NCBI GenBank assembly: GCA_964455935.1
Contig: CAYVZU010000172.1
Coordinates: 1-5,791 of the forward strand
Reading direction: 5' to 3'
DNA: 5,791 nt
From: CAYVZU01 sp964455935
GTDB taxonomy: Bacteria; Fibrobacterota; CAYVZU01
The notes beneath the pieces are model-generated. The model had not been told where the DNA came from, did no database searches, and saw nothing but the letters and a program-made list of their open reading frames with translations. This document shows positions 1 through 5,711 of this stretch, in pieces. The position numbers and the translations under genes were made by a program. Numbering within the stretch: the stretch's first letter is position 1; every line of letters begins with the position of its first letter.

Positions 1-20
1 TAAACCTTCTCACACTATAT

Positions 21-35
21 GTGGGGGGTACCCAC
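21..35. repeat. Short GC-rich palindrome near the window start
   Basis: The outer arms GTGGG (21-25) and CCCAC (31-35) are complementary, and the centre contains the perfect eight-base palindrome GGGTACCC (26-33). No run of T follows, so it does not look like an intrinsic terminator. It could be the edge of a larger repeat or a protein site cut by the window boundary. I do not recognise it as the end of a named insertion sequence. The palindrome is visible directly, but any role is unknown. Confidence 0.4.
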
Positions 36-79
36 TGAAAAGTCGGAAGAACCTTTATTTACAATTCATGACACAACGT

Positions 80-178
80 TGTCATTTCGACGAGCCTTCG
101 AGGAGAAATCTTTTCTCCGGACAGGGAAAGATTTCTCGCGGAGTTTATCCCGAGCCTGTCGAGGGGCTCGAAATGACA
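80..178. repeat. Imperfect palindromic intergenic element (MITE/REP-like)
   Basis: The ends TGTCATTTCGA (80-90) and TCGAAATGACA (168-178) are perfect inverted repeats. The pairing extends to CGAGCC (91-96) with GGCTCG (165-170) if three bases (CGA) bulge out of the left arm. Inside lies a second perfect 11-base pair, GAGAAATCTTT (103-113) with AAAGATTTCTC (127-137). A second CGAGCC at 151-156 can compete for GGCTCG at 165-170, so alternative folds exist. The internal text resembles dispersed intergenic repeats of environmental bacterial genomes, whose chance translation gives peptides like PEPVEGLEM, as one does here. No target-site duplication is evident and there is no transposase, so it is a non-autonomous or structural repeat at most. 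Copy number cannot be seen from one window. Confidence 0.7.
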
Positions 179-239
179 CATCCACCTGAGCTGTTATCCA
201 TTTCCAACAATTTGCTCCTTGGCTGCGGGGTCGTCAAGA

Positions 240-251
240 ATCAATTTTGAT
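240..251. promoter_or_regulatory. Small AT palindrome ahead of the flavodoxin-like gene
   Basis: ATCAA (240-244) and TTGAT (247-251) form a perfect five-base inverted repeat centred about 26 bases before the start codon at 272. Its position would suit an operator, but short AT palindromes occur by chance and no matching regulator is in the window. I could not find a convincing sigma-70 -35/-10 pair for this gene between 179 and 271. Confidence 0.15.
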
Positions 252-271
252 GCAATCAAATGGAGGGCACA

Positions 272-754
272 ATGAATATCGGCATCGTCGTGCATTCGAG
301 CACAGGGACCACAAAGGCATTCGGCGCCTTGATCGCCGCGGAACTGAGAAAATCCGGACACCATGTGGAAGAGACGGTCCTTGCAACCGATGTTCCCATA
401 AAGGGAGGGTCCGTGCGGCAACATCGGGAGTTTAAAATCACGAATCTACCCGATTGCGGCAAATATGATGTTGTGCTGGTCGGCGGGCCAGTATGGGCAT
501 TCTCGGCTTCGCCGGTGATTATCGCGGCCATTAAAGGGCTGGCCGGGTTGATGGGCAAGAGGGTTCTGCCGTTTGCCACAATGGGCTTCCCATTCCAATG
601 GATGGGCGGCGACTCGGCTTTGTCACTCATGAGCCGGACGGCCGCTGAATGCGGGGCCAAACCCCTGCCGGGAGTTGTGGCGCGCAAGCTGTTTCATGAT
701 TTCAAGAAGGAAGTGAAAGAAAAGGCCCTGACCGTTGTCACAAGAATCAGGTAG
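272..754 (+). CDS. Flavodoxin-like FMN protein
   Basis: The product is 160 residues, about the size of a single flavodoxin domain, with no signal peptide, so it should be cytoplasmic. After the first beta strand (NIGIVVH) comes the phosphate-binding loop HSSTGTT at residues 8-14, the classic flavodoxin pattern for FMN phosphate. The sequence DVVLVGGPVWAFSAS (66-80) matches the strand and second flavin loop of the flavodoxin / NAD(P)H:quinone reductase fold, and ATMGF (102-106) fits the third loop. W75 is a candidate for stacking on the isoalloxazine ring. Known members carry low-potential electrons or reduce quinones; the partner here is unknown. The start at 272 is chosen because GGAGGG (262-267) lies four bases upstream, whereas an in-frame ATG at 260 overlaps that site. 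A gene for an FMN-binding membrane protein follows after 29 bases, probably co-transcribed. The fold is confident; the specific role is not. Confidence 0.85.
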   Translation: MNIGIVVHSSTGTTKAFGALIAAELRKSGHHVEETVLATDVPIKGGSVRQHREFKITNLPDCGKYDVVLVGGPVWAFSASPVIIAAIKGLAGLMGKRVLPFATMGFPFQWMGGDSALSLMSRTAAECGAKPLPGVVARKLFHDFKKEVKEKALTVVTRIR

Positions 755-783
755 CCGAGCATCCACGTATGAAAGGATTCACA

Positions 784-1185
784 ATGAAGAAGTTGATGAT
801 CGTGATCATCTGTCTTCTGGCGGTCACGGCGGTGGCAATTGTTGCCGTCGGATTGCTGGCCAGGAAATCCATGAAGGAAATCGAGGCCGAATACGTCCGG
901 ATAGGACCTGTGAACCTGGCCGAAATCCCGGATGGAGTCTACAACGGCAGCTCGGGGTCCATACCGGTATTCGTGAATCTGGATATAACAATAAGGAAAC
1001 ACCGTATCGAGGAAATTTTAATTGTTAAACAGCGATCCGGAAAAGGCTATCAGGCGAGGGAAACGGTTGATAGAATACGCGCGGCACAACAACCAAAGGT
1101 GGATGCCATAACCGGCGCGACCTTGAGCAGCAAATGCATCATGGTCGCGGCCTCCAATGCCCTGGCAAGCGCCACGGCAAAATAG
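784..1185 (+). CDS. Membrane-anchored FMN-binding domain protein
   Basis: This is a 133-residue protein. After MKK there is one hydrophobic segment (residues 4-25, IVIICLLAVTAVAIVAVGLL), read as an uncleaved anchor or signal segment that places the rest outside the cytoplasmic membrane. The C-terminal part is a compact FMN_bind domain: IPDGVYNG (48-55) is its usual opening, and DAITGATLSSK (107-117) contains the T-G-A-T motif in which, in characterised family members, ApbE links FMN to the last threonine (here T113). Such proteins are extracytosolic one-domain electron carriers, as in RnfG and NqrC, though this one is shorter. No apbE, rnf or nqr gene is visible. An in-frame ATG at 769 would add five residues, but AAAGGA at 772-777, six bases before 784, favours the shorter form. 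It follows the flavodoxin-like gene closely, suggesting a shared transcript. Confidence 0.85.
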   Translation: MKKLMIVIICLLAVTAVAIVAVGLLARKSMKEIEAEYVRIGPVNLAEIPDGVYNGSSGSIPVFVNLDITIRKHRIEEILIVKQRSGKGYQARETVDRIRAAQQPKVDAITGATLSSKCIMVAASNALASATAK

Positions 1186-1267
1186 AACCCAATTAACGGA
1201 CAGCAGGATTTCACAAGAGATTTGCATGACAATGAATCAATAAACTGAGATCCGTCCGGCTCCGTCA

Positions 1268-1295
1268 TCAAGCTTCCAAAAACGTGCGCCGATGC
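1268..1295 (+). promoter_or_regulatory. Weak sigma-28-like (FliA) promoter sequence
   Basis: TCAAGCTT (1268-1275) agrees with the flagellar sigma-28 -35 consensus TAAAGTTT at six of eight bases. GCCGATGC (1288-1295) agrees with the -10 consensus GCCGATAA at six of eight. The spacer is 12 bases where 11 is usual. Rod and ring genes are normally middle genes not led mainly by sigma-28, so this is a marginal match in a likely place rather than a firm promoter. Confidence 0.2.
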
Positions 1296-1319
1296 CTGGG
1301 ATAAACAAGTCCGCGGAGT

Positions 1320-1343
1320 CCGGGAACATTTTTCCTTTCCCGG
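1320..1343. repeat. Hairpin upstream of flgF
   Basis: CCGGGAA (1320-1326) and TTCCCGG (1337-1343) form a perfect seven-base stem with a ten-base pyrimidine-rich loop. The downstream bases are CAAAAAC, without a T run, so it is not a standard forward-strand intrinsic terminator. It could be a weak terminator, an mRNA structure, or a dyad bound by a regulator. Confidence 0.4.
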
Positions 1344-1380
1344 CAAAAACGTCCAGCACAGCGGCCCATCCTCCTTTTCT

Positions 1381-1403
1381 AACCTCAAGCTTTTCTTGAA
1401 GTT
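1381..1403. repeat. Imperfect hairpin just upstream of the sigma-54-like site
   Basis: AACCTCAAG (1381-1389) pairs with CTTGAAGTT (1395-1403) with one mismatch around the five-base loop CTTTT. It ends eight bases before the -24 element at 1411, too close for a typical activator site looping onto sigma-54 polymerase. On longer transcripts it could act as an RNA structure. No T tract follows the stem. Confidence 0.35.
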
Positions 1404-1410
1404 AAGCGCC

Positions 1411-1426
1411 AGGCACGGATTTTGAG
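1411..1426 (+). promoter_or_regulatory. Candidate sigma-54 (-24/-12) promoter for the flgF operon
   Basis: The bases AGGCACG-GATT-TTGAG match the sigma-54 consensus TGGCACG-N4-TTGC at nine of eleven fixed positions. The invariant GG (1412-1413) is at the correct ten-base distance from the -12 dinucleotide (1424-1425). The weak point is that the -12 pair reads GA instead of GC. Expected transcription start is around 1437, leaving about 16 bases before the flgF start codon, short but enough to include the GGAGGA site. Rod and ring operons are known sigma-54 targets in many polarly flagellated bacteria, which supports the assignment. Confidence 0.45.
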
Positions 1427-1427
1427 A

Positions 1428-1445
1428 TCCTCCTTGTCCGGAGGA
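1428..1445 (+). promoter_or_regulatory. Hairpin covering the flgF ribosome binding site
   Basis: TCCTCC (1428-1433) is the exact complement of GGAGGA (1440-1445), the Shine-Dalgarno sequence seven bases before the flgF ATG, with the six-base loop TTGTCC. A transcript containing both halves could hide the ribosome binding site. If transcription begins near 1437 from the sigma-54-like promoter, the blocking half is absent. A competing smaller stem, GTCC (1436-1439) with GGAC (1443-1446), also exists. The complementarity is seen directly; control of translation is inferred. Confidence 0.4.
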
Positions 1446-1452
1446 CCGTACC

Positions 1453-2202
1453 ATGGTTAAAGGACTCTATACATCGTCGGAGGGAATGATCCCGCTTATG
1501 GCCAAGCAGGATCAGATCGCCAACAACCTGGCCAACATCGCCACAACCGGGTACAAAAAATCACATCTGATTACCAAAACCTTCACGGAATTCCTCTCGG
1601 ACGATCTGCGTCAGCCTTTTGTCAACGATCGAATCATGATCGATGAAGTCCGCATCGATTTCGAACAGGGCTCTTTTAACCAGACCGATAATCCTTTGGA
1701 CCTGGCGATCGAAGGCGACGGATTTTTTCTGGTGGAGTCGGAAAATGGCCGGCGTTTCACCCGCAACGGCAATTTTTCAATCGACCGCAACGGCCGGCTT
1801 GTCACCTCGACCGGGAACATTGTCATTGGCCGAAACCGGCAGGGCATCGAAGGCCCCATTCAGATTGAAGGCAAGAAGGTCAATATTCTGCAGGATGGAA
1901 CCGTCCTATCGGGCGACGAAGAATTGGGGCGCCTGCGCATCGTCACACTCGCCAAGCCGTACGCTCTCAACCGGGAGGGTGACAGCTTGTTTGTTCTGTC
2001 CCGGCTTGACACGGCCGTTTTCGACGCCTCGGATTTTCAGGTGCGCCAGGGCTTTCTGGAGACATCCAATGCCAGTCCCGTGGAATCCATGGTGGAGATG
2101 ATCTCCACCTTTCGCAATTACGAGGCAAACCAGAAGGCCATCTGGGCCCAGAATGAGACTCTGGGCAAGGCCGTAAACGAAATCGGCCGGCTCAACGCGT
2201 AA
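1453..2202 (+). CDS. flgF: Flagellar proximal rod protein FlgF
   Basis: The product has 249 residues, the usual FlgF length. Its N-terminal helix carries the flagellar rod/hook signature (QIANNLANIATTGYKKS, residues 21-37). The shared core NPLDLAIEGDGFF (80-92) and FTRNGNFSID (102-111) follows, and the C-terminal rod helix begins at GFLETSNASPVESM (200-213). There is no signal peptide, as expected for a substrate of the flagellar type III export apparatus. FlgF forms part of the proximal rod that crosses the periplasm and links to the FlgG distal rod. It is distinguished from FlgG by the shorter stretch after residue 37 and by lying immediately ahead of a clear flgG. The start is supported by GGAGGA at 1440-1445. 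It is the first gene of the visible flagellar operon and probably expressed from the sigma-54-like promoter upstream. Confidence 0.93.
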   Translation: MVKGLYTSSEGMIPLMAKQDQIANNLANIATTGYKKSHLITKTFTEFLSDDLRQPFVNDRIMIDEVRIDFEQGSFNQTDNPLDLAIEGDGFFLVESENGRRFTRNGNFSIDRNGRLVTSTGNIVIGRNRQGIEGPIQIEGKKVNILQDGTVLSGDEELGRLRIVTLAKPYALNREGDSLFVLSRLDTAVFDASDFQVRQGFLETSNASPVESMVEMISTFRNYEANQKAIWAQNETLGKAVNEIGRLNA

Positions 2203-2226
2203 CGAACACAGGCAAAGGGGTAAACC

Positions 2227-3015
2227 ATGATCCGCTCCATGTACACCGCGGTCACAGGCATGAAAGCGCAGCAGCTTTACATCGACAACATCTCGAACAA
2301 CCTGGCCAACGTCAATACGAACGGGTTCAAAAAATCCAAAATGGAATTTCACGACCTGCTGTATCAGGCCATTCGCGAGCCCGGCGCCAGCACCTCCGAC
2401 AGCACCGCGCAGCCAACGGGTCTCGAAGTGGGACTGGGCGTGCGCTCCGCGGCCAACCAGCGCATCTTCACGCAGGGAGGCGTGGTGGAAACCAAAAACC
2501 CGCTGGATATCGGTATCCAGGGCGAAGGTTTCTTTCAGGTGCTTCGGCCCGACGGCTCCGTAGCCTACACGCGCGACGGCAGCTTCAAGGTCACGGCCGA
2601 TGGCGTGATCGTCACCTCGGCCGGTTTTCCCCTGGAACCCGAGATCGTCATTCCCGAAGGAGCACACCAGGTTTCGATTTCCTCCAGCGGGCAGGTGACA
2701 GCCGTATTGGAAGGCGAGGCGGAACCCGAAGAAATCGGCCAGATCGAACTGGTCAAATTCGTGAACCCGGCGGGCCTCGAAGGCCTGGGCGGAAATCTCT
2801 ATGCGGCCACGGTCGCCTGCGGCGAACCCCTGGCAGGCACACCCGGCACGGAACAATACGGCAGCCTGCAGCAGGGCTATCTTGAGACCTCCAATGTGGA
2901 GGTGGTCGAGGAAATGGTGGGCATGATCACCGCGCAGCGCGCCTATGAGATTACCTCCAAAGCGATTCAGACGTCCGAGGAAATGCTCCAGGTCGCCAAT
3001 CAATTAAAGAGATAA
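2227..3015 (+). CDS. flgG: Flagellar distal rod protein FlgG
   Basis: This 262-residue protein matches the normal FlgG size. It starts with MIRSMYTAVTGMKAQQ and the rod signature NISNNLANVNTNGFKK (21-36). Next comes the FlgG-type stretch DLLYQAIREPGAS to TGLEVGLGVR (43-73), which separates it from FlgF and matches the distal-rod-specific region. Then come NPLDIGIQGEGFF (91-103), YTRDGSF (114-120) and the C-terminal helix GYLETSNVEVVEEM onward (217-262). FlgG assembles into the distal rod, the drive shaft that passes through the P and L rings and carries the hook. It is exported by the flagellar type III system. AAAGGGG (2214-2220), six bases before the ATG, supports the start. It follows flgF by 24 bases and precedes flgA by three, so all three are co-transcribed. 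Nothing is truncated. Confidence 0.96.
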   Translation: MIRSMYTAVTGMKAQQLYIDNISNNLANVNTNGFKKSKMEFHDLLYQAIREPGASTSDSTAQPTGLEVGLGVRSAANQRIFTQGGVVETKNPLDIGIQGEGFFQVLRPDGSVAYTRDGSFKVTADGVIVTSAGFPLEPEIVIPEGAHQVSISSSGQVTAVLEGEAEPEEIGQIELVKFVNPAGLEGLGGNLYAATVACGEPLAGTPGTEQYGSLQQGYLETSNVEVVEEMVGMITAQRAYEITSKAIQTSEEMLQVANQLKR

Positions 3016-3018
3016 ACA

Positions 3019-3981
3019 ATGCGCTTTTTGACCGGCCTTCTTTTGCTTTGCGTGGCCCGGGCCGCATTCGGCGACCCCGTCATTGTGGTGTTCCGCGATT
3101 CGGCCGTTGTCGCCGGTCCCGATGTATTGTTGGGCGAAGTGGCATCCATTTACGGCGTTGCTCCGGAAAAAGGCGTGGACCTGGCCGGCCGGATTGTGTC
3201 GCGCTATCTTCCGCCGCAACGGTCCCGCCTTGTTTCGACCGCTCCCGTCGAAGCCGCGCTTACGGCCGAAATGGGCGCGCAAATCCTGTTTCGAAACAGC
3301 GGCAAAATCTTCGTTGCGGCCGACAGCCGGGAAATCCCCATCGACTCGATCCGCCAGAGCGTTACACAATACATTCTGCAATCCATGTCCTGGCCGGCCG
3401 CGGATGTGACAATCCGTCTCGCAAGCTGTCCCGACCGGTTCCGCGTGCGCAACGAGCCCTACTCGCTGCGAATGAGCCATGATGCAGCATTTGATTTCCG
3501 GGGAACGGGCAGAATTGGCGTGGAGATTGAACAGCGCGGGCGGGTGGTCCGCTCTTTTCAGGTTGGCGTACAGATTCAGGTAAAGCATCCTGTTTGCGTT
3601 GCCACGCGGACAATCAAACGCAATAGCGCTTTAAGCGCCGGCGATGTTACCATGGTGCGAATGGACATTTCGCGCATGCGAAATCCGGCCTTTTTCGATC
3701 CGCGGCAATTGACGGGTCGCCAGACATGCCGAACCATTGTCCGGGGCCGCATTCTGGATGCAACCATGGTCCGCATGCCTCCGGCTGTGGAAGCGGGCGC
3801 AGCCGTGCGCCTTCTTGTGGTCCGAGGTTCGACACAGATCGGCGCCGAGGGCGTCAGCCGCCAGGCCGGGCAGATCGGCGATCGGATTCAGGTTTATTGT
3901 CCCGCAACAAGGAAAACGCTCAACGGCCGTATTCAGGCCGACACGTCGGTCGTCATTGAGTCCGGCAGGAGGAAGGTATGA
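3019..3981 (+). CDS. flgA: P-ring assembly chaperone FlgA, long form
   Basis: The product is 320 residues, much longer than the roughly 220-residue enterobacterial FlgA. A Sec signal peptide (MRFLTGLLLLCVARAAFG, probable cleavage after G18) sends it to the periplasm. The C-terminal half is the FlgA/SAF part: VATRTIKRNSALSAGDVTM (195-212) is the SAF opening, LTGRQTCRTIVRGRIL (231-246) follows, and the tail RGSTQIGAEGVSRQAGQIGDRI (269-290) to SVVIESG is typical of FlgA ends. The N-terminal region (19 to about 185) includes a segment around SIRQSVTQYILQ (110-121) like the usual FlgA start, preceded by about 90 extra residues (VLLGEVASIYG at 37-47) seen in long FlgA forms. Four cysteines remain after cleavage (137, 193, 237, 294). 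FlgA binds FlgI and promotes P-ring formation, matching flgI two genes downstream. AAAGAG at 3006-3011 supports the start; the stop overlaps the flgH start. Confidence 0.88.
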   Translation: MRFLTGLLLLCVARAAFGDPVIVVFRDSAVVAGPDVLLGEVASIYGVAPEKGVDLAGRIVSRYLPPQRSRLVSTAPVEAALTAEMGAQILFRNSGKIFVAADSREIPIDSIRQSVTQYILQSMSWPAADVTIRLASCPDRFRVRNEPYSLRMSHDAAFDFRGTGRIGVEIEQRGRVVRSFQVGVQIQVKHPVCVATRTIKRNSALSAGDVTMVRMDISRMRNPAFFDPRQLTGRQTCRTIVRGRILDATMVRMPPAVEAGAAVRLLVVRGSTQIGAEGVSRQAGQIGDRIQVYCPATRKTLNGRIQADTSVVIESGRRKV

Positions 3982-4559
3982 ACCGGTTTTTTGAAAGCGC
4001 AGCGCTGGCAGGGCTTTTTCTGGTTTTGTTTTGTCAGGCGGCAGGGGCCGGCGCCGGCTCGAACTCTTTGTATGTGGATCGTCGCGGGAAACAAGTGGGC
4101 GACGTGATCACCGTTCTGGTGACCGAGGCGTCCAAGGCCAGCAATGAAAGCGGGACCCAGACACAGAAAGGCCATTCGGTATCGGCCAATGCCGAGAAAC
4201 CCACAGGACTCCTGGATTTTCTGCCATCCTTTGGGTTCGGCGCCGGATCGAATGCGGACTATAAAGGCAAGGGAGAGACCAAGCGCGAAGGTTCGCTGAA
4301 AGCGACACTCACGGCCCGCATTACGGAGGTCCTGGACAATGGCAATCTCATGATTCAAGGCAGCAAAGTCGTTGAGATCAACAATGAAAAGGAAATTCTC
4401 GAGGTTTCGGGACTGATTCGGCAGGAAGACGTGGGCCGGGACAATACGGTGTTCTCCTATAATATCGCCGACGCGAAGATTGTCTATACGGGTAACGGGG
4501 CGGTCTTCACCGGCCAGCGGCCCGGCCTGATTGCGCGGTTCTTTAACTGGATCTTTTGA
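3978..4559 (+). CDS. flgH: Flagellar L-ring protein FlgH
   Basis: The protein has 193 residues, shorter than the 232 of E. coli. Family blocks are clear: SLYVDRRGKQVGDVITVLVTEASKAS (30-55), the region around GSLKATLTARITEVLDNGNLMIQG (105-128), and VSGLIRQEDVGRDNTVFSYNIADAKIVYTGNGAV (143-176), ending in ARFFNWIF. FlgH forms the outer-membrane L ring around the rod. The N terminus is a hydrophobic signal (about 9-25), but its only cysteine (C19) is preceded by VLF, not a proper lipobox, and cleavage by signal peptidase I near AGAGAG looks more likely. The shortening is mostly in the linker between signal and first block. The ATG overlaps the flgA stop (ATGA), with AGGAGG at 3967-3972 inside flgA, which implies translational coupling. 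The assignment is firm; lack of lipidation is inferred. Confidence 0.94.
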   Translation: MNRFFESAALAGLFLVLFCQAAGAGAGSNSLYVDRRGKQVGDVITVLVTEASKASNESGTQTQKGHSVSANAEKPTGLLDFLPSFGFGAGSNADYKGKGETKREGSLKATLTARITEVLDNGNLMIQGSKVVEINNEKEILEVSGLIRQEDVGRDNTVFSYNIADAKIVYTGNGAVFTGQRPGLIARFFNWIF

Positions 4560-4607
4560 CCTGCTGCCGCAATGGAATCAAGGCTGACAGGCATACCGGA
4601 GGCCATT

Positions 4608-5711
4608 ATGCAAAACCGATGGAAGATTCTTCTGATTGCGGTGTTCCTCTGTGCAACGGCCTGGCCGCAGGTCCGGGTCAAAGATGTCGCGAAGATCCAG
4701 GGCCTGCACGATACGCAATTGATCGGCTACGGTTTGGTCGTGGGCCTTGATGGTACCGGCGACGGTTCGCGCACCATGTTTACGGTCCAGTCGGTGCTGA
4801 ATATGCTCAAGAACCTGGGAATCGAAATTCCCAATCAGCGAATTCGCGTAAAAAATGTGGCCGCGGTGATGGTTACCTCCACACTCAAACCTTTCGTAAA
4901 GCAAGGCTCGATGGTGGATGTGGTCGTCTCTTCACTGGGCGACGCCAAGAGCCTTGAGGGAGGAACGCTGCTCCTTTCCCCCCTCCAGAATCCGGACGGC
5001 GAAATTATGGCCCTGGCGCAGGGACCGGTCTCCACCGGAGGGTACAAGATGGAAGATCTTTTGGTGAACCGGCGATCCAAGAACCATGTGGCCGTGGCCA
5101 CCATTCCATCCGGCGCCGTTGTGCAAAAAGAGGTGAAGACCAACGAGTTGCCGCGCGAGACGCTTCGTCTCGAACTGGCCAACCCCGATTTCTCTTCGGC
5201 TGTTGCTCTGGCCAAAGCCATCAACGGCCGTTTTGCATCCGAACTGGCCAGGCCCGAAGACGCGGCCACCGTGGCCGTTGCGGTTCCCGAGTCGTTGCGG
5301 GCCAACACGCGCTTCTTCGAGTTTGTCTCCGACATGGAGAAGACCTCGTTTCTGCCGGATCGCCAGGCGCGCGTCGTAGTAAACGAAAAAACCGGAACCA
5401 TTGTGGCCGGAGGCGACGTGACCATTTCCCAGGTCGCGGTTTCGCATGGCGGCGTAACTGTCGAGGTGCAGACCACGCCGCTTGTTTCGCAGCCCCCTCC
5501 GTTCTCGCAGGGCCAGACCACGGTTGCACCGCTGGTCAAGCAGGAAGTCGTCGAAAAGAAGTCGCAAATGGTGGTCCTGGGGCCCACAACGGATGTATCG
5601 GAATTGGCCCAGGCGTTGAATACGCTTGGCGTATCGGCTCGTGACGTGATCGCGATTTTTCAGGCCATTAAAAAGGCTGGGGCCTTGCAGGCGGAATTGG
5701 TGGTCATCTGA
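4608..5711 (+). CDS. flgI: Flagellar P-ring protein FlgI
   Basis: The preferred product is 367 residues, the normal FlgI length. A Sec signal (MQNRWKILLIAVFLCATAWPQ) precedes the mature start VRVKDVAKIQG. Highly conserved blocks follow: LIGYGLVVGLDGTGD (38-52), RVKNVAAVMVTSTLKPF, then VDVVVSSLGDAKSLEGGTLLLSPL, and at the end ALNTLGVSARDVIAIFQAIKKAGALQAELVVI. FlgI builds the periplasmic P ring, anchored in peptidoglycan, which acts with FlgH as a bushing for the FlgG rod. An in-frame ATG at 4572 would add 12 residues ahead of the signal peptide; 4608 is preferred because GGAGG (4598-4602) sits five bases before it and the signal then starts normally. The mature protein has no cysteine: both positions equivalent to those of E. 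coli FlgI are replaced. The gap to flgH is 48 bases, inside the operon. Confidence 0.96.
   Translation: MQNRWKILLIAVFLCATAWPQVRVKDVAKIQGLHDTQLIGYGLVVGLDGTGDGSRTMFTVQSVLNMLKNLGIEIPNQRIRVKNVAAVMVTSTLKPFVKQGSMVDVVVSSLGDAKSLEGGTLLLSPLQNPDGEIMALAQGPVSTGGYKMEDLLVNRRSKNHVAVATIPSGAVVQKEVKTNELPRETLRLELANPDFSSAVALAKAINGRFASELARPEDAATVAVAVPESLRANTRFFEFVSDMEKTSFLPDRQARVVVNEKTGTIVAGGDVTISQVAVSHGGVTVEVQTTPLVSQPPPFSQGQTTVAPLVKQEVVEKKSQMVVLGPTTDVSELAQALNTLGVSARDVIAIFQAIKKAGALQAELVVI

Larger units (their letters stand above)
1186..1452. other. Non-coding control region between the redox pair and the flagellar operon
   Basis: This gap of 267 bases has no open frame with convincing protein character. It contains two hairpins (1320-1343 and 1381-1403), a weak sigma-28-like sequence (1268-1295), a sigma-54-like sequence (1411-1426) and a hairpin over the flgF ribosome binding site (1428-1445), each listed separately. 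No stem followed by a T run ends the upstream pair, so read-through toward flgF is possible. The region is the natural place for activator sites of a flagellar sigma-54 regulator, but I could not recognise any. Confidence 0.6.

Noticed and set aside
68..250. Open frame of 60 codons on the + strand
   Set aside because: It runs through the palindromic element, its peptide (PEPVEGLEM) is the typical chance translation of such repeats, and it has no good ribosome binding site.
256..687. 143-codon frame on the - strand
   Set aside because: It lies entirely opposite the flavodoxin-like gene and shows no domain character; the + frame has clear flavodoxin motifs.
1205..1245. Tiny leader peptide frame beginning ATGACAATG in the gap
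   Set aside because: It stops after five codons (MTMNQ), lacks a good ribosome binding site and shows no attenuator-like codon run.
1050..1454. 134-codon frame on the - strand across the gap before flgF
   Set aside because: It overlaps the FMN-binding gene, has no recognisable motif, and its composition looks like random translation.
1906..3003. 365-codon frame on the - strand opposite flgF and flgG
   Set aside because: It is a long shadow created by codon bias of the GC-rich sense genes, with His/Gly-rich low-information sequence and no family resemblance.
4572..4607. Upstream ATG as the flgI start
   Set aside because: It would place 12 polar residues ahead of the signal peptide and lacks the strong GGAGG that precedes 4608.
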